Assembly (NCBI GenBank): GCA_910588455.1
Contig: CAJUPG010000051.1
Location: 1 to 15,013, forward strand
Source: an uncultured Oscillospiraceae bacterium
Lineage (GTDB): Bacteria > Bacillota > Clostridia > Oscillospirales > Oscillospiraceae
Direction of reading: 5' to 3'
DNA: 15,013 bases
The notes beneath the pieces were generated by a model, which was not told the DNA's origin, searched no databases, and worked only from the letters and a program-made list of their open reading frames with translations. Every line of letters starts with the position of its first letter. Position 1 is the first letter of the stretch. Positions 1-5,969 of the stretch are shown piece by piece. The translations under genes and the position numbers were made by a program.

Positions 1-80
1 GCTTCGTGAAGAACTTCGTCAAGTACACCGGCAACGACGCCGGCAAGGCTCTGGTAGCCGCCGGCCCCAAGGCGGAGTAA
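1..80 (+). CDS. 3' end of an unrecognised gene (partial)
   Basis: An open frame enters from the left edge (first full codon at base 3) and stops at TAA 78-80, giving about 25 C-terminal residues that end in AGPKAE. It is Lys/Ala/Gly-rich with few rare codons, as expected for a well-expressed soluble protein. A strong intrinsic terminator 35 bases downstream supports this as a genuine gene end. The piece is too short to assign a family, and I do not recognise it. Confidence 0.6.
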   Translation, partial: FVKNFVKYTGNDAGKALVAAGPKAE

Positions 81-115
81 GTTTCCCGGCCAATCTTGCA
101 ATCAAACAGCGCACC

Positions 116-146
116 CCGCCCGGTTTCTTGCCGGGCGGTTTTTTTT
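116..146 (+). terminator. Intrinsic terminator of the left-edge gene
   Basis: A perfect 8-bp GC stem (CCGCCCGG 116-123 with CCGGGCGG 131-138) encloses a 7-base loop and is followed at once by eight T's (139-146). It lies 35 bases after the stop codon of the partial gene on the same strand. Confidence 0.93.
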
Positions 147-158
147 ACCTCCTTTTGG

Positions 159-189
159 TTAACTTTGGGGGCGTATTTGCCGATATAAA
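159..189 (+). promoter_or_regulatory. Weak candidate promoter for the 225-869 gene
   Basis: TATAAA (184-189) is a fair -10 and TTAACT (159-164) a possible -35. The 19-base spacer is longer than ideal. Since the upstream gene is terminated at 146, a promoter must lie between there and 225, and this AT-rich stretch is the best place for it. Confidence 0.35.
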
Positions 190-224
190 TAAAAATATGA
201 ATATCAGGAAGGGGATCCACAGAT

Positions 225-869
225 ATGCAGATCAGCGGAATCAATAACCCCCTGGAAGCTGCCAGATTTGGGAAAACGCCTATCATCCAGAAAAAGGCGG
301 TTGAAGCGTCTAAACATGCAATGACAGACGATTTTGTGGAGAAGCTCCAGGCGTTAGCGCGGAGAGATGCTCAAAAAGGTACTGGTATGAGCCAAGAGGC
401 GATGGACCTCCGTTATGCACAGATGGCCAAGTATGTTTCTCCGGACCGCTCCGCTCCCATGGCGCAGATGTCCCGGGAATTGCAGAAGGCGGAGCGGGAG
501 CACAAAGAGCAGGAGGACCCCAGACTGGAGTTTCTCGACAGAATGTTAGGGCAGCTCAAAAAAACGTCGAAATACCGCATTGTCCGGTCCTTCAGCGGGT
601 TGGAGGGCGGCTGCTCCGGGGATCTTCACAGCACCCCCGAGAACCAGGTCGCCACGGTTTATTCGCCCGATGGGGAAGAAATTGCACAGTATAATACAAG
701 CAACGGCGGTTGGATGAATTTAACTACCAGGGCGGAAAATCAGTTTCTCGGGGATTCCAGTAAGATTTATATGCAAGCTTGGAATGCTGCACGTGCGGAA
801 CTGAACGCCCCCAAGGCTCCCGCGCAGTCTGCCCCGTCCGGCGAATCAACGGTAGACGTCCGCGTGTAA
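225..869 (+). CDS. Hypothetical protein, 214 aa
   Basis: The function is not recognised. The ATG at 225 is well placed after AGGAAGGGG (206-214). The protein is predicted soluble, with no signal peptide or membrane segment. Residues 1-115 are mostly helical and charged, with a Lys/Glu/Arg-rich stretch around 80-100 (QKAEREHKEQED). A Gly/Ser/Asn-rich part follows at about 118-190 and reads like a compact folded domain (SGLEGGCSGD, SPDGEEIAQY, SNGGWMNL). The last 25 residues are Pro/Ala/Ser-rich and probably disordered. It is a single-gene unit: a terminator precedes it and a bidirectional hairpin follows 15 bases after its stop. Coding quality is good (long, clean frame, strong ribosome site), so it is probably real and lineage-restricted. 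Confidence 0.8.
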   Translation: MQISGINNPLEAARFGKTPIIQKKAVEASKHAMTDDFVEKLQALARRDAQKGTGMSQEAMDLRYAQMAKYVSPDRSAPMAQMSRELQKAEREHKEQEDPRLEFLDRMLGQLKKTSKYRIVRSFSGLEGGCSGDLHSTPENQVATVYSPDGEEIAQYNTSNGGWMNLTTRAENQFLGDSSKIYMQAWNAARAELNAPKAPAQSAPSGESTVDVRV

Positions 870-878
870 AATGCCCGC

Positions 879-915
879 AAAAAAGGCCGCATCCAATCGG
901 ATGCGGCCTTTTTTT
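879..915. terminator. Bidirectional intrinsic terminator between convergent genes
   Basis: A perfect 10-bp stem (GGCCGCATCC 885-894 with GGATGCGGCC 899-908) has a 4-base loop. It is flanked by six A's on the left and seven T's on the right, so it has a U-tract in either direction. It serves the 225-869 gene from the left and the WYL regulator operon from the right. The TAA stop of the latter (914-916) sits in the T-run itself. Confidence 0.93.
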
Positions 916-1186
916 ACGTTTTTTTCCACCGCTTCAGGGTCGGGAACCAACTGCGCATCATTTTTTCCGCCTCTTCCTGGGGGCCGAACGGCTGTCCGTT
1001 TTCCGCGTTGAACTTCAGATTAAAGGCAATGATGTCGTCCATCGTGGCGTCGGGGGCGGTAAACTCCCCGTTCTGATAGCAGTAGCGGCAGTAGTCGCCG
1101 CTGGGTGTGCCGTCCGCCTCGGTGCCCTTGTCCTCGGGCTTGTCCAGGGGCATGGCGCAGCACTGACAAAATTTCCGGTCTTCCAT
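914..1186 (-). CDS. Zinc-ribbon protein, internal start within the WYL frame, 90 aa
   Basis: An ATG at 1184-1186 is preceded by AAGGAGGT (1194-1201 on the minus strand) with 7 bases of spacing, one of the best ribosome sites in the window. The 90-residue product has CxCC near its N-terminus (residues 7-10) and CxxC at 33-36, then MDDIIAFNLK and a C-terminal FPTLKRWK. This matches the stand-alone 'putative zinc ribbon' proteins of about 85-95 aa common in Bacillota. The quality of the start signal suggests this is an independent gene that the upstream regulator now reads into in frame. Function in this family is unknown. It may be made both alone and as the tail of the regulator. Confidence 0.7.
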   Translation of the reverse strand: MEDRKFCQCCAMPLDKPEDKGTEADGTPSGDYCRYCYQNGEFTAPDATMDDIIAFNLKFNAENGQPFGPQEEAEKMMRSWFPTLKRWKKT

Positions 1187-2176
1187 AAAAATAACCTCCT
1201 TATGCTGGGCGGGGCTCTCTCCCCCGCCACTGTGATAAGGATACGCCTGCAAACCTGACAGGGTCTGTCCAGTTTCATAAACGGCCAGAGTTTTTTTCAT
1301 TTCATCTGCCAGAATCGCCCGCCAGCCGGCCGGGGCAAGCACCTCCAGCTGACTGCCGAAGGACAGCAGAAAGGACAGCAGCCACTGGTCCTCGATTAAC
1401 GTGCAGTTTACCAGCAGATGGCCGTCCGGCTCCGGGGCAATCTGCTTTGGGTGGAAGTAATCCCGGACCCGCCACGCGGCGGAGGGGGCGAAGCGCAGGC
1501 GCAGGTCCGTCCCCCGGTAGGCGCCGGGCGGGGGCGGGGCCTCCAGCCGCTCCGGAGGCCGGCGGGGTGGGCAGGTCCCCTCCTCCAGCACCAGGTCCTC
1601 CATCCGCACCAGGCGGAAAATCCGCCAGTTCTGCTGCTTCCGGCAAAACGCCAACAGATACCAGCACCCGCCCTTGAAGGTCAGCCGGGCGGGCTCCGCG
1701 GTCCGGCGGCTTTTTTCTCCGGCGGAGTTGTAGTAGGTGAAGGACAGGGGGCGGCGGTCCAGGACCGCCGCCTTCACCCGTGCGAAATTCTCCCGCTCCG
1801 CCGCCCCGCTGCCCCAGTCGGTGAAATCCACCTCCAGCCAGTCGCTGCCCTCCCGGCGGAACAGGGAGGTCAGCCGGGCCAGGGTCTCCCCCTCCTCCGT
1901 CCCGCCGGTGGCCAGAATCGCCTGGAGGGCAAAGAGGATCTCATCCTGCTGGGCCCGGGAGAGCAGGGCCTTGTCCAGTACAAATTGGTCCATCAGCCGG
2001 ATGCCGCCCCCCTGCCCCTTCTGGGTGAACACGGGAATGCCGGCGGCGGACAGGGCGTCCACATCCCGGTAGATGGTCCGCTCCGACACCTCCAGCCGCT
2101 GGGCCAGCTCCCCGGCGGTAACGGCGCGCTTTTCCATCAGGAGATACAAAATTTCAAACAGGCGGCTGTTTTTCAT
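914..2176 (-). CDS. WYL-domain (YafY-like) transcriptional regulator fused to a C-terminal zinc ribbon, 420 aa
   Basis: Residues 1-60 form a DeoR/HTH_11-type winged helix (AQRLEVSERTIYRDVDALSAAGIPV, with YRDVD in the recognition region). Residues about 133-200 are a WYL ligand-sensing domain, with the signature WYL at 172-174, and about 223-300 match the usual C-terminal extension. Such proteins normally end near residue 310-320. Here the frame continues through a low-quality linker (311-330) that contains a hairpin and a full ribosome-binding site, then enters a zinc-ribbon protein (331-420; CQCC at 337-340, CRYC at 363-366). The ATG start (2174-2176) overlaps the TGA of the AIPR gene as ATGA, so translation is coupled. 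WYL regulators commonly control defence and stress loci by sensing nucleotides or other ligands. A natural fusion, a recent stop-codon loss, or two separate products are all possible. DNA-binding assignment is firm; the ligand is unknown. Confidence 0.88.
   Translation of the reverse strand: MKNSRLFEILYLLMEKRAVTAGELAQRLEVSERTIYRDVDALSAAGIPVFTQKGQGGGIRLMDQFVLDKALLSRAQQDEILFALQAILATGGTEEGETLARLTSLFRREGSDWLEVDFTDWGSGAAERENFARVKAAVLDRRPLSFTYYNSAGEKSRRTAEPARLTFKGGCWYLLAFCRKQQNWRIFRLVRMEDLVLEEGTCPPRRPPERLEAPPPPGAYRGTDLRLRFAPSAAWRVRDYFHPKQIAPEPDGHLLVNCTLIEDQWLLSFLLSFGSQLEVLAPAGWRAILADEMKKTLAVYETGQTLSGLQAYPYHSGGGESPAQHKEVIFMEDRKFCQCCAMPLDKPEDKGTEADGTPSGDYCRYCYQNGEFTAPDATMDDIIAFNLKFNAENGQPFGPQEEAEKMMRSWFPTLKRWKKT
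1208..1228 (-). promoter_or_regulatory. GC hairpin just upstream of the internal zinc-ribbon ribosome site
   Basis: A perfect 7-bp stem (GGCGGGG with CCCCGCC) encloses a 7-base loop. It lies 6 bases upstream of the AAGGAGGT of the internal start, inside the region coding for the linker. There is no T-run, so it is unlikely to be a terminator. It looks like an old intergenic element now within a frame, and could affect translation of the downstream start. Confidence 0.5.
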
Positions 2177-3387
2177 TTGATTCCGTGTATCGTTGTGCCC
2201 AGCAGCTTACGCAGGCTCTGGGTCTCCACAATCCGGTAGTTGGACAGCCAGAGCTGCTTGTCCTTCCCCGCCAGCTGGGGATTGCGGAAGGTTTCAAATG
2301 TGTTCTGTACCAGACTCGTCCCCACCTCCTTCCACAGCTCCAGGGGATCAAACAGCCAGGACACCTGACCAGTTGCCGGGTCAAATTGAAGCAGACACCG
2401 GAATGCACCGAAAATCGGATAAATATAGCCGCTGGAGATCTGATATTCTGTGGGGTTGCCAAACAGCATTGTGGGAATTTCCTTTGCCAGCCGTTCAATC
2501 CCCCGAACATTGCCGAAATTCGGCTTCTGTCCCCCCATCGCCATTTTATACTCTTTATAGCGTTGGGGGATTTCTAACTCAATCCGATCATACAGGGCCG
2601 TAAGCGTTGGAAGATGCGGCGTAAGCGACTTATAAAAAGGAGTCTGATAGTCCTCGCTGTAGCACTTGAATACATGGGCCTTGCCGGAAAAGCTCTGCAC
2701 CGGCGCGGAGGCGTCGTCCGGATAGCGAATGATGTCAAAAGCGAACAACAGCCGCAGGAAGAAGGACACGTGAATGTCTTGGCTGTCGTTGTCCTTATAG
2801 GCTACCCGGTCGGCATAGGGCTGATCCTGAATGGCCGCACGAACGTCCTCAAACTTCTCGTCCAGGTTGAACAGGGCGATGTCCGACACCTGCATGGAGG
2901 TATTTCGGGCATCGGACAGGCGGGCGATGTTCTGTACATTTGTGATTACCTCCACCCGGACATACTTGTCCAGCCCCGGCGGAATGGCCGCCCGTTTTTT
3001 GAGAATCGCCGTGTAAGTATGTCCGCCGTCCAAAATGCCGTAGAGCTCCGCGTCCGCCTCATCTTTCTGATTGCCCAGGTCCACTGTCACCGTGGAATTG
3101 GCGGAGTTAAAGGAAAAGGCTTTGGCGGAAATGACAATTCCCCGGTTGTTGATGTAAAAGTCCGTCTCTGGCTCGATTACCGCGGCCTCCAGGCTCCTTC
3201 CCACGTTGGTGCTCATTTTGGGCTTTCTGGGGTTCACCTCCAGAGAAATGCCCGCCGGCAGGTCCCGCAGATTGACCAGCAGATAGTGAATCGTTTCCAG
3301 TGTACTTTCCTCTTTGTCCTCTTTGCTGTACGGAGAGGACTGGGTGCGAACCGAATGCACCTTGAATTTCAGCTTGTTTTCACTCAT
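2173..3387 (-). CDS. AIPR-family (abortive infection phage resistance) protein, 404 aa
   Basis: I start it at the ATG 3385-3387 because AAAAGGAG lies 9 bases upstream. The frame is open further, to 3456, but that extension crosses the predicted promoter and has no ribosome site. The pattern fits the AIPR family (PF10592): YINNRGIVISAKAF (about 78-91), YGILDGGHTYTAI (116-128), an R/K-rich loop, then DARNTSMQVSDIALFNL (159-175). These correspond to the family's NNG, NG-x-QT/DGxHT and N/T-S/Q blocks, which also recall DGQHR/DndB-type proteins. At 404 aa it is shorter than many AIPR proteins. No membrane segment is seen. The family is named from abortive-infection phage resistance, but its biochemical activity is not settled and I do not assign one. 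Its TGA overlaps the start of the WYL regulator, so the two are co-expressed. Expression probably starts from the divergent promoter at 3448-3476. Confidence 0.82.
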   Translation of the reverse strand: MSENKLKFKVHSVRTQSSPYSKEDKEESTLETIHYLLVNLRDLPAGISLEVNPRKPKMSTNVGRSLEAAVIEPETDFYINNRGIVISAKAFSFNSANSTVTVDLGNQKDEADAELYGILDGGHTYTAILKKRAAIPPGLDKYVRVEVITNVQNIARLSDARNTSMQVSDIALFNLDEKFEDVRAAIQDQPYADRVAYKDNDSQDIHVSFFLRLLFAFDIIRYPDDASAPVQSFSGKAHVFKCYSEDYQTPFYKSLTPHLPTLTALYDRIELEIPQRYKEYKMAMGGQKPNFGNVRGIERLAKEIPTMLFGNPTEYQISSGYIYPIFGAFRCLLQFDPATGQVSWLFDPLELWKEVGTSLVQNTFETFRNPQLAGKDKQLWLSNYRIVETQSLRKLLGTTIHGIK

Positions 3388-3444
3388 TGGTAGGATCTCC
3401 TTTTCTTTTTTTCTCTGCACAAAAGCATTTGCTTTGGGCTTGTC

Positions 3445-3477
3445 TGTATGATACACTATTTCCCAGGGAAATACAAT
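3445..3477. promoter_or_regulatory. Divergent promoter with two adjacent operator-like palindromes
   Basis: For the minus strand, TATCAT (3448-3453) and TTGTAT (3471-3476) are separated by exactly 17 bases and point at the AIPR gene. For the plus strand, TACAAT (3472-3477) is a good -10 for the XRE gene; its -35 is weak (TGATAC, 3449-3454). Two perfect palindromes overlie these elements: TGTATGATACA (3445-3455), covering the minus -10, and TATTTCCCAGGGAAATA (3457-3473), filling the minus spacer and touching both the minus -35 and the plus -10. Binding there would block both promoters. The XRE or WYL regulator is the natural candidate, which is inference. Confidence 0.65.
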
Positions 3478-3508
3478 GAGCCATGGTGCATTTTTCAGGA
3501 GGTATCCT

Positions 3509-3793
3509 ATGTCAGAAAGAGATATTTACGATCCCCGACTGGTCCGGATTGGCGAACTGCTCGTCCAAAAGCGGAAGGCTTTGGGGACGAAGTACCGCAG
3601 CCGGGAAAATTTTATCCACCAGCGCAGCCGGGAGGTCTTTGACGGCGTACCCTGGATCTCCGTCCGGCACCTGTCCAGTCTGGAAAGCGGAAAAAACTGG
3701 ATCAGCATCGAAATGCTGATCCAGCACGCATACGCTCTGGAAATGGACCCAGTAGAGCTCTTTCGGGAGCTGCTCCAGGCCTATCAGGAATGA
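3509..3793 (+). CDS. Small XRE/Cro-type HTH regulator, 94 aa
   Basis: The start is ATG 3509, placed 5 bases after a consensus AGGAGGT (3497-3503). An in-frame ATG at 3476 falls within the promoter -10 and lacks a ribosome site. The protein is almost entirely one lambda-repressor-like domain. Helix 1 is at about 10-24 (RLVRIGELLVQKRKAL). The turn and recognition helix lie near 49-60 (ISVRHLSSLESG). The typical end of the family follows: GKNWISIEMLIQHAYALEMDPVELF (61-85). There is no sensor domain, so it probably acts as a simple dimeric repressor or activator. It is divergent from the AIPR gene and faces the paired palindromes between them, suggesting autoregulation together with control of the AIPR operon. 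It could also be an antitoxin-like partner, but no toxin is next to it. Confidence 0.85.
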   Translation: MSERDIYDPRLVRIGELLVQKRKALGTKYRSRENFIHQRSREVFDGVPWISVRHLSSLESGKNWISIEMLIQHAYALEMDPVELFRELLQAYQE

Positions 3794-3805
3794 CGGCAGG
3801 CCGTA

Positions 3806-4160
3806 TTATTTGCTGGGCTCAATGGGCTCAATGACTGATGCGAAGATACTGGTCAGCTTAGCCATACCCTCCGCCGGCTGCTGCTGGACACCTTACCGCT
3901 GATGCTGGCCTTGAAGCCCCAGGCGGAGAAAGAGCCTGTAGCGGAGCTCTCCTCACTGAGCGTCTCCTTGCTCACCTCCTGGTTCTTTACCTCCATATTA
4001 AAGCGCACCGTGGCCTCGTCCATGGTGAAGGAAGGCACCGGCACCAGGGAGAGCAGCGGGGCATGAATCTCGCACTCCGTCATATGCGTATTGCCACCGG
4101 CCGCTGAAGCGTGAAGGTAATCACCCGGGCCTGGTAATATATGGGCCTTTCCTCTCGTTT
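3806..4160 (-). pseudogene. Broken DUF2589 gene (frameshifts, 5' end lost)
   Basis: Three pieces in different frames line up in the order expected of DUF2589 proteins (PF11655). First, about 4090-4158 reads REERPIYYQARVITFTLQRP, with no start codon before it. Second, 3853-4083 reads CEIHAPLLSLVPVPSFTMDE and continues to SAWGFKASISGKVSSSS, the family core. Third, 3806 to about 3885 reads QQPAEGMAKLTSIFASVIEP and ends at a natural TAA. Between the second and third pieces the usual polar segment of the family is missing and the frame changes, so an internal deletion is likely. The 5' end runs into the rsfS terminator. A 9-base tandem repeat (GGGCTCAAT twice, 3815-3832) codes for the EPIEP tail. 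DUF2589 function is unknown. The gene is probably dead; a short peptide from 3853-4083 could be made, but no good ribosome site is seen. Confidence 0.75.
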
Positions 4161-4167
4161 AGAAGTA

Positions 4168-4204
4168 AAAAATCCCTGAAATGAATTTCATCTCAGGGAT
4201 TTTT
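4168..4204 (-). terminator. Terminator of the rdgB-rsfS operon
   Basis: A 12-bp stem (4168-4179 with 4193-4204; core AATCCCTGA / TCAGGGATT) lies just after the rsfS stop (4207-4209). On the minus strand it ends in six T's. Five T's on the other side mean it could also work in the plus direction. It marks the boundary between the housekeeping operon and the accessory block. Confidence 0.9.
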
Positions 4205-4206
4205 CC

Positions 4207-4563
4207 TCACGCTTGCAGCATGGAAGCTACGTCCTCCTGTACCGCGTCACCCCACAGCCGTTCCAGGTCATAAAACTTCCGGGCTTCGTCGTCGAAGATG
4301 TGGACCACCACACTGGAAAAGTCCATCAGCACCCAGGTGCCGCCCCGGTGCCCCTCCACATGATGGGGACGCTCCCCATGCTTCTCCATAGCCTCCTCAC
4401 AGGCTTCGGACAGGGCCTTAATCTGGGTACTGGACCCTGCGGTGCAAATTACAAAGTAGTCCGCCAGGGTGGTCAGTTCCTCGGTGCGCAGCACCTTGAT
4501 TTCGCCGCCCTTTTTGCTGTCCAGGGCCTTGGCAAGTACAATCGCGCTCTCTTTTGGCGTCAT
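4207..4563 (-). CDS. rsfS: Ribosomal silencing factor RsfS (YbeB/Iojap family), 118 aa
   Basis: RsfS binds ribosomal protein uL14 on the 50S subunit and prevents joining of the subunits when nutrients are scarce. Family blocks are clear: ADYFVICTAGSS (34-45), HHVEGHRGGTWVLMDFSSVVVHIF (67-90) and the YDLERLWGDA signature (98-107). Length is normal for the family. Its ATG (4561-4563) overlaps the TGA of the upstream LCP gene as ATGA, with AAGGAGAG (4572-4579) as ribosome site. It is the last gene of the operon; a terminator follows within 40 bases. Linkage to nadD, yqeK and LCP genes is usual in Clostridia. Confidence 0.96.
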   Translation of the reverse strand: MTPKESAIVLAKALDSKKGGEIKVLRTEELTTLADYFVICTAGSSTQIKALSEACEEAMEKHGERPHHVEGHRGGTWVLMDFSSVVVHIFDDEARKFYDLERLWGDAVQEDVASMLQA

Positions 4564-5969
4564 AAGCTGTTCTCTCCTTCTCCTGTTGTCAAATCCTCCG
4601 GCGGTATTATAACCTCCGGCTCCGGCTCGGGCTCGGGGGTAGGTTCGGGGTCCGGCAGCTCCGGAAATACATCCGATGGATCAATGGGGTCCAAGGGCAC
4701 CCCCGGCGGCGGGGTCTCAATCCCCGGGTCGGGATTCTCTCCAGAACTCTGGTCCGGATTCTGCTCCTGGTCCGGACCGGGGTCCACCACCGGGTCCTCC
4801 GGCAGCTCCGGATCAGGTTCAGGCTCCGGGTCCGGCTTGGGCCGGGGGGCATAGGCCAGATTGGGGTCGGCCAGAGTCCCGTTTGTCACCCCGTAGCCCC
4901 CGCCGCTCTTGCGGTACAAAAGCTCCAGATCAGAGGATTGAATTTTGTCCAAATAGGGGTTCATGCCGTCGTTCAAAATCTCCAGCAGCTCGCTCTCGAT
5001 GGGCAGCACCATGGAGGCGCTGGGATGACGCGCGTCCACGTAGGGCATGGTGACAAAGGTCACCCCCTCCTCCGCATCCATGCCCATGGCCATCTGGGCA
5101 AAATAGAGGATATTGCCCACATCCAGATCGGTGGCCACGTTCTCCATAAAAATCTGGGCCAGGGCCGGGGCCTTCAGCAGCGTAGAGGGTTTTAAGCACT
5201 CGGCGGCGGCGGCTTTGAGGAAGTCCTGCTGGACCTTCAGCCGGCCCACATCCCCATCCGAGTGGCTGCCGTCATTGTTCTTCCGGTGGCGGATCACCTG
5301 CATGGCATCGTCGCCGGAGAGCTTGCGGTAGCCCGCCTGCTGATGGATATGAAGGTTCTGATAGGGGTCGTCATAGTTCATGTCAAAGGGCACGTCAAAG
5401 TACACGCCCCCCAAGGCGTCCACCAGCTTACCCACCGCGTCCCACTCCACCATCACATAGAAGTCGGGGACGATGCCCGTCAGCTTGCTCACCTGCTTTT
5501 TCAGGGCGGACATCCCCTTCTCCACCTGGGTGGCCTTGTCCTTGCCCTTATTGTAGTTATACACCGCGTTGAGCCGCTTGCTTGCGGACCTTGTGTTAAT
5601 CATGGTATCCCGGGGGAGGCTCAGGCCATGGATGGTCTTGGCGTTCACATCGTAGGTTAGCAGCAGCATGGTGTCGGTGTTGCCGCCGCCGCCGGTGTCC
5701 CGGCCCACCACCAAAAACGTATAAACTCCCTCCCGGCGGCCGCTGCGGGCCACGTTGGGGATCTCCGCCCCGTCAAAGAGCTCCAAATCGCTGCTGTCCT
5801 CCGGCGCAGCGGCGGAGGTGTTCCCCCCAGGCTTGGTCACATCAGGAATTTCCGGCGGGCGAATCCAGCTGCGCAGAAACAGCACCACGCCCAAAACCAC
5901 CGCAGCCGCAGCCGCCAGGCCGATCAGCACCCGGTGTCGGATTTTTTGATTTTTCTCTTGCTCATCCAT
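4560..5969 (-). CDS. LCP (LytR-CpsA-Psr) family protein A with acidic Pro-rich tail, about 469 aa
   Basis: LCP enzymes transfer undecaprenyl-linked glycopolymers such as teichoic acids or capsule onto peptidoglycan at the outer face of the membrane. Numbering from the upstream ATG at 5975: one membrane anchor at 17-36 (type II, short basic N-terminus), the LCP domain at about 84-335 with FLVVGRDTGGGGNTDT (87-102), LPRDTM (120-125) and the R-containing VIRHRKNND (227-235), then a tail (376-460) made of PEP/PDP-type repeats with PPPGVP. I prefer the ATG at 5969 because AAGGAA lies 6 bases upstream of it and directly abuts the one at 5975. It overlaps its paralogue upstream by a few codons' worth of bases and overlaps rsfS downstream. 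The tail is probably a disordered wall-spanning or spacer segment. The polymer transferred cannot be told from sequence. Confidence 0.93.
   Translation of the reverse strand: MDEQEKNQKIRHRVLIGLAAAAAVVLGVVLFLRSWIRPPEIPDVTKPGGNTSAAAPEDSSDLELFDGAEIPNVARSGRREGVYTFLVVGRDTGGGGNTDTMLLLTYDVNAKTIHGLSLPRDTMINTRSASKRLNAVYNYNKGKDKATQVEKGMSALKKQVSKLTGIVPDFYVMVEWDAVGKLVDALGGVYFDVPFDMNYDDPYQNLHIHQQAGYRKLSGDDAMQVIRHRKNNDGSHSDGDVGRLKVQQDFLKAAAAECLKPSTLLKAPALAQIFMENVATDLDVGNILYFAQMAMGMDAEEGVTFVTMPYVDARHPSASMVLPIESELLEILNDGMNPYLDKIQSSDLELLYRKSGGGYGVTNGTLADPNLAYAPRPKPDPEPEPDPELPEDPVVDPGPDQEQNPDQSSGENPDPGIETPPPGVPLDPIDPSDVFPELPDPEPTPEPEPEPEVIIPPEDLTTGEGENSL

Noticed and set aside
3388..3456. N-terminal extension of the AIPR frame to 3456
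   Set aside because: It crosses the predicted AIPR promoter and operators and lacks a ribosome site; ATG 3387 has AAAAGGAG at proper spacing.
4610..4850. Repetitive GC-rich stretch that looks like a DNA repeat array
   Set aside because: It codes for the PEP/PDP tail of LCP A; unit length is irregular and the frame is kept, so it is a protein repeat and not a CRISPR or mobile element.
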